NCBI GenBank assembly: GCA_022072085.1 | Contig: JAJVII010000012.1 | Location: 1 to 64,000 of the forward strand | Direction of reading: 5' to 3' | DNA length: 64,000 bases | Origin: Phycisphaerae bacterium | GTDB lineage: Bacteria; Planctomycetota; Phycisphaerae; JAJVII01 | Shown: piece by piece, positions 44,374 to 52,502 of the stretch | How the letters are laid out: every line of letters starts with the position of its first letter | Numbering within the stretch: the first letter of the stretch is position 1 | Made by a program: the position numbers and the translations under genes | The notes under the pieces: generated by a model | The model's database searches: none | The model's input: the letters and a program-made list of their open reading frames with translations, nothing else | Told to the model about the DNA's origin: nothing

Positions 44374-46719
44374 ATGCCAGCAGTCGCGGCCAAGTTGTTT
44401 GTGCCCTTGGCGATTCTCGCCCTCCTGCCTTGGCCGCACGCCGCGCGGGCCAAGGATGTCGTTCCGCTGACCGACGAAAACGTCGACGCCGCGATCAGGA
44501 AGGGCGTCGACTACATCTGGTCGCTCCAGAACAAGGAGGGGCACTGGGAGCAGATGAGCGACGCCCAATGGAAGGCCCGCAAGTGGGACCCCGCGCGACC
44601 CGGCGTGGACGACATGGTGCGCGGCGGGCGGACGGCGCTGGCCCTGCTGGGCATCATCCACGGCGGGGGAAGCGTGGAGGACGCCCGCTTCAAGAAGGCC
44701 GCCAACTGGCTGGCCGAGCAGGACATTCCCGGCACCTACGCCCTGGCGCTGCGGGCGTCGTTGTGGTCGGCGATCGAGCAGGACGTGCCGGCCGCCCAGG
44801 AACTGCTCCGCAAGGACGCCCTCACGCTCCAGAACGGCATCTGGCCGCACGGCACCTACGGCTACTCGATGCGGCCGGCGGCCACCATGTCCGAGACGCC
44901 CGCCGGCGACTTCTCCAACACGCAGTACGGCATCCTGGGCGTGTGGGCCGGCGCGGAGGGTGGGGTCGAGATCAACCAGAAATACTGGCTGCTGGTGCAG
45001 CAGGGCTATGTCTGGGGCCAGCAGAAGGACGGCGGATGGGGCTACTCGGTGACGCCGGACCACAAGTGGCCCGGCGGCAGGGCAACCTACCCCGGCTCGC
45101 GGGACGGATTGACCCTCGGCGGCATCGCCTCGCTGTTCGTCGTGTGGGACCGCTACTACGCCGCCGGCGCCTGCGACGGCAGAAGGGTCGACGCCGAGTT
45201 GCTGGGCAGCCTGGACGCCGCCATCAAATGGGTCGGCAGCCACTTCAGCCAGCTCAAGAAGACCGGCAAGCTGACTCACTTCGAGCCCTACACGCTCTAC
45301 TGCCTGGAGCGGGCAGGCGTGGCCAGCGGACTGAAATACTTCGGCGACTTCGACTGGTATCGCGAGGCCGCCCAACTCGCCCTGAACGCTCAGCAGGACA
45401 GCGGCGGCTGGGGCACGGGCCATCATTTCCCCGAGTGCGGCACCGCGTGGACGATCATGTTCCTGGCCTACGGACGGGCGCCGGTCGTCTTCAACAAGCT
45501 GGCCTGGGGCAAGCTGGCGGACTGGAACAGCCGCCCGCGCGACCTGGCCAACCTGACGCGCTGGATGGGCCGCACGATCGAGACGAAGTTCAACTGGCAG
45601 ATCATGCCGCTGGACGCCAGCGCGCACGACCTCCAGGACGCCCCGATCCTCTACATCTCCGGGTCGTCCGCGCCCCGGCTGACCGACGAGGAGAAGACCA
45701 AGCTGCGCAACTTCGTCGCCAACGGCGGGACGCTGCTGTTCAGCCCGGACGGCCGCGGCGCGGCGACGTTCGCCCGCGGCGTCGAGGCGCTGGTCCACGA
45801 GCTGTTCGCCGGGCAGGAGCTGGTGCCCGTGCCGGCGGATTCGGCGCTGTTCAACAAGCCCTATGCGATCAAACCGCCGGCGCCGATGAAGGGGCTGAAC
45901 AACGGCATCCGCTGGACGGTGCTGCTGTCCGGCGTCGACCTGGGCTGCCCGTGGCAGCAGTTGCAGGTGGTCAAGGCCAAGCCGCTGTTCGACCTGGCCG
46001 CCAACCTCTACACCTACGTCAGCGACAGCGGACAGCTCAAGGGGCGCGGCCACAGCTACCTGCCGCTGGACGAGGGCAAGAACCCGGGCGCGCCGACGAC
46101 GGTCGGGCGGCTGAAATGGGGCAGCGACCTCCAGTCCGACCCCGAGCCGGCGGCGTGGGCCTTCACCGACGTCCGCCTGCGAAACGCCGGCGAGCCGGGC
46201 GTGAAGGTGCAGGCGACCGACCTGGCGCAGCCGCTGGACCCGGCGGCCGTTCCGATGCTGCACGTCACCGGCGTCGGGCCGATCGTGCTGGACGACAAGG
46301 CCAAGGCGAACCTGAAAGGCTACATCGAAGCCGGCGGGGTGCTGCTGGCCGACGCAGCCGGCGGAGACCAGAAGTTCGCCGAGAGTTTCAGCAGGCTCAT
46401 GGACGGGCTGCTGGGCGAAGGGGCGCTGACGCCCGCGCCGCCGGCCGGCGACCTGATGAAGGCCCTCGCGCCCGCCGGACAGGCGTGGTACCGCCACCGC
46501 TTCGGCCTGCCGCGGGCGCAGCGGCCGATGGAGGCCCTGGTCCACGCGGACCCGGCCGGGCGGGCCAACGTGATCTTCCTGCCCTATGACCTGAGCAGCG
46601 CGATGGTCGGCTACCCGTCGGCCGCGCCGGTGGGCCTGACCCCGCAGTCAGCCGAGGCGGCCGTGTCGGGGCTGCTCAAGTGGCTGCGACAGCACCCGGC
46701 CGGCGCGTCGCCGAAATAG
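44374..46719 (+). CDS. Squalene-cyclase-like toroid with two DUF4159-like domains (copy 2)
   Basis: 781 residues from ATG 44374, six bases after GAGGAGG; the signal peptide is MPAVAAKLFVPLAILALLPW. Layout equals copy 1 (13465-15834): toroid repeats (VDYIWSLQNKEGHWEQ, QGYVWGQQKDGGWGYS, LNAQQDSGGWGTG), then tandem domains starting APILYISGSSAPRLTDEE and VPMLHVTGVGPIVLDDKA. Shared stretches such as FSNTQYGILGVW, NSRPRDLA and FNWQIMP show common ancestry. The toroid may bind a hydrophobic ligand or a peptide; no catalytic Asp motif is evident. Periplasmic by its signal. It is followed by a GNAT and a TPR-like gene. Confidence 0.8.
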   Translation: MPAVAAKLFVPLAILALLPWPHAARAKDVVPLTDENVDAAIRKGVDYIWSLQNKEGHWEQMSDAQWKARKWDPARPGVDDMVRGGRTALALLGIIHGGGSVEDARFKKAANWLAEQDIPGTYALALRASLWSAIEQDVPAAQELLRKDALTLQNGIWPHGTYGYSMRPAATMSETPAGDFSNTQYGILGVWAGAEGGVEINQKYWLLVQQGYVWGQQKDGGWGYSVTPDHKWPGGRATYPGSRDGLTLGGIASLFVVWDRYYAAGACDGRRVDAELLGSLDAAIKWVGSHFSQLKKTGKLTHFEPYTLYCLERAGVASGLKYFGDFDWYREAAQLALNAQQDSGGWGTGHHFPECGTAWTIMFLAYGRAPVVFNKLAWGKLADWNSRPRDLANLTRWMGRTIETKFNWQIMPLDASAHDLQDAPILYISGSSAPRLTDEEKTKLRNFVANGGTLLFSPDGRGAATFARGVEALVHELFAGQELVPVPADSALFNKPYAIKPPAPMKGLNNGIRWTVLLSGVDLGCPWQQLQVVKAKPLFDLAANLYTYVSDSGQLKGRGHSYLPLDEGKNPGAPTTVGRLKWGSDLQSDPEPAAWAFTDVRLRNAGEPGVKVQATDLAQPLDPAAVPMLHVTGVGPIVLDDKAKANLKGYIEAGGVLLADAAGGDQKFAESFSRLMDGLLGEGALTPAPPAGDLMKALAPAGQAWYRHRFGLPRAQRPMEALVHADPAGRANVIFLPYDLSSAMVGYPSAAPVGLTPQSAEAAVSGLLKWLRQHPAGASPK

Positions 46720-46775
46720 GCTCGCAGCCCGCCAGGAACCTTGAAGTTCCCCAGCCGGTCATCGATACTCACGCC

Positions 46776-47318
46776 ATGACGCCGCGAGAAGACGAAACCG
46801 GGCTGCAACTCTGCGAGCCGACGCTGGCGCTGCTGGCTGAGTTCGCGGCGTTCAAGGCCGAGTTCGCGGCCGCGGGCGAGACATCGCTTCACGGCTTCGG
46901 CGGGATGGAGGGGGAGGACCTGGCTGCCGGCGTCGGCCTCTGCCGCGAACAGGCGCACGGCCGCGGCCTGCCCGAGGGCTGGGTGCCGGCCACGACGTTC
47001 TGGCTCCTCCGCGGCCGATCCCGGGTCGTCGGCACGAGCAACATTCGCCACCGCCTGAATGCGTCGCTGGAATACGAGTTCGGCCACATCGGGCTGGCCG
47101 TTCGGCCGTCGCAGCGCAGCCGGGGCGTCGGGACGCGTCTGCTCGCCCTGACGCTGGCGGCCGCCCGGGAGATGGGACTGACGCGGGTCCTGCTCACATG
47201 CGCCAGGCGCAACGTGGCGTCGGCGGCCGTCATCCGCAACAACGGCGGCGTGCTGGAGAACGAGGTCGCGTCGAGCATCGACGGCCAGCCCGTCCAGCGA
47301 TACTGGATCGACCTGTGA
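46776..47318 (+). CDS. GNAT family N-acetyltransferase
   Basis: 180 residues. Acetyl-CoA motif A is VRPSQRSRGVGTRLLALTLA (the R-x-x-G-x-G/A pattern) and motif B follows as LTCARRNVASAAVIRNNGGV, with the family's Asn/Gly positions. Region 25-60 (LHGFGGMEGEDLAAGVG) is a substrate-side segment. It transfers an acetyl group to an amine; the substrate cannot be told. No clear ribosome-binding site precedes ATG 46776. The TPR-like gene starts seven bases after its stop. Confidence 0.88.
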   Translation: MTPREDETGLQLCEPTLALLAEFAAFKAEFAAAGETSLHGFGGMEGEDLAAGVGLCREQAHGRGLPEGWVPATTFWLLRGRSRVVGTSNIRHRLNASLEYEFGHIGLAVRPSQRSRGVGTRLLALTLAAAREMGLTRVLLTCARRNVASAAVIRNNGGVLENEVASSIDGQPVQRYWIDL

Positions 47319-47325
47319 CCCTCGC

Positions 47326-48537
47326 ATGAACCACAGCAACGCGGACATCTCGACGCGCATCGCACAACTGCAAGCGACCTGGAACGCGGCGGAGGCCGGG
47401 GACGTCATCTCCGACCTTACGACGGCCGTCTGGCAGGCGGGCGGGCCGGATGCGCGGACCGACGCACAGGCCGCGGCGCTCCGCGAGCTGCTGGCCTACC
47501 GGCTGGGGCGCGGGGCGACGCTGGAGGACCTCAACCTGCTCTACCGCCTGGAGCAGGGCATCGGGCTACGCGAGCAGGCCCTGTCGGCCGCGCGGCAGGC
47601 GGCCGACCTGGCCGACCGGACCTCCGGCGGAGCGGCAACGATGGACCGCGTCGCGGCGACGTTTCAACTGGCCAAGGCCCTGCTCTACCTCGACAGCAAC
47701 GCCGAGGCCGTGCGGCTGACCGAGGCGGGCCTGGCCCTGGGCGACAAACTGGACGCGCGACAGCCGGGCGACGCCGGGCTGCTGCGGCTGCTGGCCGACC
47801 AGCACTCGCGGCTGGTGATGCGAATGGTCACCGCCGCCGGGCACACCGAGCAAACCGAGCCGCACTTCCAGGCGGCGATCGACCGCTGGCGGCGGGCGCC
47901 CGACCCGGCCGGCCAGGCGGCGGCGCTGGGGCTGCTGGCTGAGGCCCGCGTGTTCCAGGGCTGCTGGCAGCAGGCGGTGGACCTGCTGCGGCGGGCGATG
48001 GCGATCGTCGGCTACCCGCAGCGCACCGACGGGCTGGCCTACGGGTTGTGGGCCGGCGCCAAGGCGATCTGCCGGCTGGGCGACTGGCAGCAGGCGGTGG
48101 CGTGGACGCAGGAGGCGGCGCGGATCAGCCACGCGCTGGGCAACGCCGAGGCCGTGCAGGAGGCCCGGCTGGTGGAGGCGGTTGCGCTGGGGGCGGGCGG
48201 GCGGCTTGAGGAGGCGCTGGCGCTGGCCTCCCAGGTGGCCGCCGACGTCAAGGCGCTGAACATGGGCACGCTGGAGTTGTGGGTGAACATCGAGACGGCG
48301 TGGCTGCGGATGCGTGCTGGCCGCCCGGCCGACCTACCGGCGCTGAGGGCGACCTGCGATCGGCTGGTCTCGACCGGCTACAACCTGCTGGCGGCCGAGG
48401 GGTTCTACGCCCTGGCCCAGGCGACGAAGCGCGCCGGCCAGGAATCTCGCGAGCCGCTGGAGCAGGCGGCCGCGATGTTCCGCCGCCTGGGCATGACCTG
48501 GCACCTGGAGCAGGCGGCCCGCGACGCGCTGCTCTGA
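47326..48537 (+). CDS. TPR-like helical repeat protein
   Basis: 403 residues, all helical, with repeated Ala/Leu-rich pairs at roughly 40-residue spacing (REQALSAARQAADLADR, SNAEAVRLTEAGLALGDKL, CWQQAVDLLRRAMAIVG, DWQQAVAWTQEAARISHALG, RLEEALALASQVAADVKAL). No signal peptide, membrane segment or effector domain. This type of protein usually acts as a cytosolic scaffold or regulator. Co-transcribed with the GNAT gene; its stop abuts the stop of the convergent Gfo/Idh gene (TGATCA). Confidence 0.75.
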   Translation: MNHSNADISTRIAQLQATWNAAEAGDVISDLTTAVWQAGGPDARTDAQAAALRELLAYRLGRGATLEDLNLLYRLEQGIGLREQALSAARQAADLADRTSGGAATMDRVAATFQLAKALLYLDSNAEAVRLTEAGLALGDKLDARQPGDAGLLRLLADQHSRLVMRMVTAAGHTEQTEPHFQAAIDRWRRAPDPAGQAAALGLLAEARVFQGCWQQAVDLLRRAMAIVGYPQRTDGLAYGLWAGAKAICRLGDWQQAVAWTQEAARISHALGNAEAVQEARLVEAVALGAGGRLEEALALASQVAADVKALNMGTLELWVNIETAWLRMRAGRPADLPALRATCDRLVSTGYNLLAAEGFYALAQATKRAGQESREPLEQAAAMFRRLGMTWHLEQAARDALL

Positions 48538-49680
48538 TCACTCCGGATTCACCGCCTCGCGGCGGCCGCTGACGACCGAGCGGGCGAAGGCGTCGGCCAC
48601 CTCGACCGCCGCCAGGATGTCGCCCGGCGTGGCCAGCGTCGGATGGGCCGCCAGAGCCGCGTCGGCCGACCGGCCCCCGCGCACGTCGCCGACGGCCGCG
48701 GCGAACTCGGCCAGCCAGTCCTGCCCCATCTGCCCGCCGTAGCCGGGGACCGCGCGGCTTTCGATCCGCAGCCGCTGGCAGCCGGCGGTCGAGGCGACCT
48801 CCCGGCTGCCGGTCGGACCGGCCGGGCCCGCGCCGCCCTGCGGCTCGCTGACCAGCAGCAGTTCGTCCACATTGCCCTGCCAAGCCGGCGACCAGGACGC
48901 CGCCCCCCGCCGCCCGCGCAGGGCGACGTAGATGTCGCGGGCGCCGGGGTAGCTGGGCGTGATCGCGTAACTGACGTCCAGCGTCGCAATCGCCCCGTCG
49001 TCGAAGGTCAGGACTGCCTGGGCGTTGTCCTCGATGTCGCGATCGGGCTGGCCGACCGGGCCCTGGACGGCGCCGCTGACGGCGACGACCTCGCGGCCGG
49101 TGAGCCAGCGGAACCAGTCGATCCAGTGAACGCCGAGGTTGAACAGCGGCCCGCCGCCCTGGTCGGCGCGGAGCATCCAGCCGGCGTTGTCGCGAAGGTA
49201 GCGCGACGGGTGGCCGGCGTTGAGGCGGCCTTCCATCGCGGTGATCGAGCCCAGTTCGCCGGCGGCGACGGCCTGTTTGATCCGCCGGCTCACCGGGTGG
49301 TTCCGCCAGCAGTAGGGCGAACTGACGACCACCGAGGGGTGGTCCGCGGCGACTTGGGCGATGCGGCGGGCGCCGGCCAGGTCGCCGGCGGCGGGCTTCT
49401 CGACGATGACGTGCTTGCCCGCGGCCGCCGCGGCGGCGACGCACTCGGGCATGTCGCGGTGCGGCAGCCAGATGATCACCGCGTCGATGTCGTCGCGGGC
49501 CAGCAGGTCGCGGTAGTCGGCGTGGGCGTCCAGCTTGAAGTGGGCGTTCTCGGCAGCCAGGAATTCCGCGTCGCCGTCGGCGACGGCCAGCGGACGATAC
49601 TGCGGCAGGTGCGCCCAGAGCGGCCAGTACCAGCGCGGGTGCTGATGGTGCAGTCCGATGATTCCAAGTCCCAACGGCAT
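48538..49680 (-). CDS. Gfo/Idh/MocA family oxidoreductase
   Basis: 380 residues. Start LGIIGLHHQHPRWYWP: the Rossmann loop is GLHHQH rather than GxGxxG, an unusual variant. The EKP motif is present (VIVEKPAAGDL, near residue 100) and the C-terminal domain has GGGPLFNLGVHWIDWFRWLTG, with the family His/Asp. The family reduces or oxidises sugars, inositols or their derivatives with NAD(P). ATG 49680 follows GAGGGA at seven bases. It is divergent from the nucleotide-sugar dehydrogenase gene; a shared pathway is possible but not shown. Confidence 0.85.
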   Translation of the reverse strand: MPLGLGIIGLHHQHPRWYWPLWAHLPQYRPLAVADGDAEFLAAENAHFKLDAHADYRDLLARDDIDAVIIWLPHRDMPECVAAAAAAGKHVIVEKPAAGDLAGARRIAQVAADHPSVVVSSPYCWRNHPVSRRIKQAVAAGELGSITAMEGRLNAGHPSRYLRDNAGWMLRADQGGGPLFNLGVHWIDWFRWLTGREVVAVSGAVQGPVGQPDRDIEDNAQAVLTFDDGAIATLDVSYAITPSYPGARDIYVALRGRRGAASWSPAWQGNVDELLLVSEPQGGAGPAGPTGSREVASTAGCQRLRIESRAVPGYGGQMGQDWLAEFAAAVGDVRGGRSADAALAAHPTLATPGDILAAVEVADAFARSVVSGRREAVNPE

Positions 49681-49882
49681 ATCATTTCCCTCGCAAGATC
49701 GGTATGTTGTCGGCGACCGGGGCCGTCCGCGGACAGGCTACCCGACGGCGGGCAACTTGTCAGCCCCGTTGTGGCGGCGGCCGCGGGTTAAGCCCCTCCG
49801 GTTCGGCTGCCGATAGAAGCTCTGTGTCGGCGGTGCGTCCGCTTCGGGCTCGCCATCGGCGCCTTTGACACGAGGAGACTGC

Positions 49883-51202
49883 ATGGACGCCAAAGCGCTG
49901 GTCAACAAGTTTGAGAACAAGAAGGCCCTGGTGGGCATCATCGGGCTGGGCTACGTCGGCCTGCCCCTGGTCCGCGAGTTCGCCGCCGGCGGACTGGCCG
50001 TGCTGGGCTTCGACATCGACGCCCGCAAGGTCGAGAAGCTGGCTGCCCGCAAGAGCTACATCAAGCACATCCCCGACTCGCTGATCGAGAAGCTGATCGA
50101 CTCGGGCAAGTTCCACGCCACCAGCGACATGGCCCGGCTGAACGAGCCGGACGCGATCCTGATCTGCGTGCCCACGCCGCTGACCCCGTCGCGCGAGCCG
50201 GACCTGGCCTATGTCGAGTCCACCGCCCGCTCGATCGCCAAGGCCCTTCGGCCGGGCCAGCTCGTCGTGCTCGAGAGCACCACCTACCCCGGCACGACCC
50301 GCGAGGTGGTCCTGCCGATCCTCGAAGCCGGCGGCTTGAAGCTTGGCAGGGACTTCCTGCTCGCCTTCAGCCCGGAGCGCGAGGACCCCGGCCGCAAGGA
50401 CCACAGCACGCGGACGATTCCCAAGGTCGTCGGCGGGCTGGACGAGGCGAGCCTGGCGGCCGCGGTCGCCTGCTACAGCCAGGCGGTCGCCAGGGTCGTG
50501 CCGGTGAACTCGGCCGACGTGGCCGAGGCCTGCAAGATTCTGGAGAACGTGTTCCGCTCGGTCAACATCGCCCTGGTCAACGAACTGAAGGTGCTGTTCG
50601 ACAAGATGGGCATCGACGTGTGGGAGGTGATCCGGGCGGCGTCTACCAAGCCGTTCGGGTTCATGCCCTTCTACCCCGGTCCCGGGCTGGGCGGGCACTG
50701 CATCCCGATCGACCCGTTCTACCTGACCTGGAAGGCCCGGCAGTACGAGCAGGCGACGCGGTTCATCGAGCTGGCCGGCGAGATCAACACGGCCATGCCC
50801 GACTACGTCGTCCGCCGCGTGCAGGACGCCCTGAACGACCGGGGCAGGCCGATGAAGGGCTCGCGCGTGCTGGTGCTGGGGCTGGCGTATAAGAGGGACG
50901 TGGACGACGACCGCGAGTCGCCCAGTTTCCACCTGATCGCCAAGCTCCAGGCCAAGGGCTGCGTGGTCAACTACAACGACCCCTACATCCCGCACAGCCG
51001 GCCGGGCCGCGAGCACAACCTGAACCAGAGCAGCGTCGAGCTGACCGACGCCAACCTGGCGTCCTACGACTGCGTGCTGATCGCGACCGACCACAGCGAC
51101 TACGATTACGCCCGGATCGTCAAGTCCTCCAGGCTGGTCGTCGACACCCGCAACGCCACCGCCGCCGTCACCGACGGCCGCGACAGGATCGTCAAGGCGT
51201 AG
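49883..51202 (+). CDS. wbpA: UDP-N-acetylglucosamine 6-dehydrogenase-like enzyme (WbpA type)
   Basis: 439 residues. UDP-glucose/GDP-mannose dehydrogenase family with NAD loop GLGYVGLPLV (residues 21-30), ESTTYPGTTREVV, catalytic Lys in KILENVFRSVNIALVNELK and catalytic Cys273 in GPGLGGHCIPIDPFYL; the last motif and the domain layout fit the WbpA/WecC branch. It oxidises C6 of a UDP-sugar to the uronic acid for cell-surface glycans, in the cytosol. ATG 49883 follows GAGGAG. A DegT aminotransferase 8 kb on and Gfo/Idh enzymes could belong to the same amino-uronate pathway (WbpB/WbpE-like roles); that is inference. Confidence 0.82.
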   Translation: MDAKALVNKFENKKALVGIIGLGYVGLPLVREFAAGGLAVLGFDIDARKVEKLAARKSYIKHIPDSLIEKLIDSGKFHATSDMARLNEPDAILICVPTPLTPSREPDLAYVESTARSIAKALRPGQLVVLESTTYPGTTREVVLPILEAGGLKLGRDFLLAFSPEREDPGRKDHSTRTIPKVVGGLDEASLAAAVACYSQAVARVVPVNSADVAEACKILENVFRSVNIALVNELKVLFDKMGIDVWEVIRAASTKPFGFMPFYPGPGLGGHCIPIDPFYLTWKARQYEQATRFIELAGEINTAMPDYVVRRVQDALNDRGRPMKGSRVLVLGLAYKRDVDDDRESPSFHLIAKLQAKGCVVNYNDPYIPHSRPGREHNLNQSSVELTDANLASYDCVLIATDHSDYDYARIVKSSRLVVDTRNATAAVTDGRDRIVKA

Positions 51203-51225
51203 CGGGCTACCCGCATTCAACCCCG

Positions 51226-51256
51226 CGGGCCGCGGAGCGATTCCGCGGCCCGTTTT
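51226..51256 (+). terminator. Intrinsic terminator after the wbpA-like gene
   Basis: An 11-bp perfect stem (51226-51236 with 51242-51252), a 5-base loop and TTTT. It separates the dehydrogenase transcript from the following genes. Confidence 0.85.
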
Positions 51257-51357
51257 CCTGCGCCGCGATGGGGCTTGCCCGCAGCCGGCGGGAGGATTAG
51301 ACTGTGGCGTTTCGTGGGACCGGCATGGATTGACTGCACCCAGCAAGCGAGGAAGGC

Positions 51358-52362
51358 ATGCCTCAGAAGATTCGCGTCGTCGTCACCGACTACATCGAAA
51401 CCGACCTGGACTGGGAGGCCAAGGAACTGGCCCAGCGAGGCGTGGACTTCGCCTGTTACCAACTCAAGCAGGCGAGCGAGGACGAGGTCATCGCCAAGTG
51501 CCTGGACGCCGACGTCGTCGTCGTCAACATGGTCAAGATGACGCCCCGGGTCATCGCCGCGCTGCCGAAACTGAAGCTGGTGATCCGCCACGGCGCGGGC
51601 TACGACAACGTCGACGTGCCGGCGCTGACGGCCCGCGGCATCGTGCTCGAGTACATCCCCGACTACTGCATGGACGAGGTGGCCGAGCACGCCATTGCCC
51701 TGATGTTCGCCTGCGCCCGCAAGGTCGTCTGGGGCCGCCGCGTGCTGGACGACTCGGTCGCCCGCGGGGAGTGGGACTTCAAACCGATCCAGCCGATGTA
51801 TCGCATCGCCGGACGGACCGTCGGCATCGTCGGCTGCGGGCGCATCGGCAGCCTGGTCTACAAGAAGCTGGAGCACTTCGGCGTCAAGTTCCTGATCTGC
51901 GACCCGTACCTCTCGGAGCGGCGCAGGGAGAATCTGGGCATCCGGACCACCGACCTGAAAACCGTCTGCGAAGGCAGCGACTTCGTGACGGTGCACACGC
52001 CGCTGAACGACGAGACGCGGCACATCATGAACGCCCAGAGCATCGGCTGGATGAAGCCGTCGGCGTTCCTGATCAACACCAGCCGCGGTGGCATGGTCGA
52101 CACCGACGCCCTGGCCGCGGCACTCAAAGCCCGCAGGATCGCCGGGGCGGGCATCGACGTCTACGTCAAGGAGCCGCCCAGGCCCGACTTCCCGCTGCTG
52201 GGGCTGGACAACTGCATCTGCACGCCGCACCTGAGCTGGTACAGCGTGGACGCCGAGCGGACGATCCGCGAGAAGATCCTCCAGGACATCGTCATGTTCC
52301 TGGACGGCACGGGCCCGCGGATCCCCGTGAACCCGGAAGCAGCCAAGAAGAGTGGCAAGTGA
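51358..52362 (+). CDS. D-2-hydroxyacid dehydrogenase (PGDH/CtBP-like)
   Basis: 334 residues. NAD loop TVGIVGCGRIGSLVYKKL near residue 155; catalytic Arg in LINTSRGGMVD, Glu in GIDVYVKEPP and His in CTPHLSWYS, the complete triad of the family. It interconverts a 2-keto acid and a D-2-hydroxy acid using NADH. The length and the segment PDYCMDEVAEHAIAL suggest the CtBP/glycerate-type branch. The last codons and the TGA stop are made from the first two words of heptad hairpin G. ATG 51358 is preceded by GAGGAAGG. Confidence 0.88.
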   Translation: MPQKIRVVVTDYIETDLDWEAKELAQRGVDFACYQLKQASEDEVIAKCLDADVVVVNMVKMTPRVIAALPKLKLVIRHGAGYDNVDVPALTARGIVLEYIPDYCMDEVAEHAIALMFACARKVVWGRRVLDDSVARGEWDFKPIQPMYRIAGRTVGIVGCGRIGSLVYKKLEHFGVKFLICDPYLSERRRENLGIRTTDLKTVCEGSDFVTVHTPLNDETRHIMNAQSIGWMKPSAFLINTSRGGMVDTDALAAALKARRIAGAGIDVYVKEPPRPDFPLLGLDNCICTPHLSWYSVDAERTIREKILQDIVMFLDGTGPRIPVNPEAAKKSGK

Positions 52363-52462
52363 CAAGTTTCAAGCGACGAGTGGAGGACGCCGACCACTCA
52401 CCTCCGTTGCCCCTTCCACTTGAAACTTGAAGCGCGAAACTTGAAACTTGAAACGGGACACT
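52351..52462. repeat. Heptad hairpin G (AGTNNCA-type words)
   Basis: Left arm 52351-52385 has five 7-base words (AGTGGCA, AGTGACA, AGTTTCA and similar). Right arm 52414-52462, read on the minus strand, has seven (AGTGTCC, AGTTTCA, AGTTTCG, AGTGGAA and similar). The loop is about 28 bases. It lies between two plus-strand genes; the TGA of the hydroxyacid dehydrogenase is inside the word AGTGACA. Confidence 0.9.
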
Positions 52463-52502
52463 GAGCCGCACCCAGGACGCATTCTCCTGAAAGAGGTCTG
52501 AC

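Noticed and set aside
48535-48540. Abutting stop codons forming TGATCA between convergent genes
   Set aside because: A tidy coincidence of compact gene packing; no sign of function.
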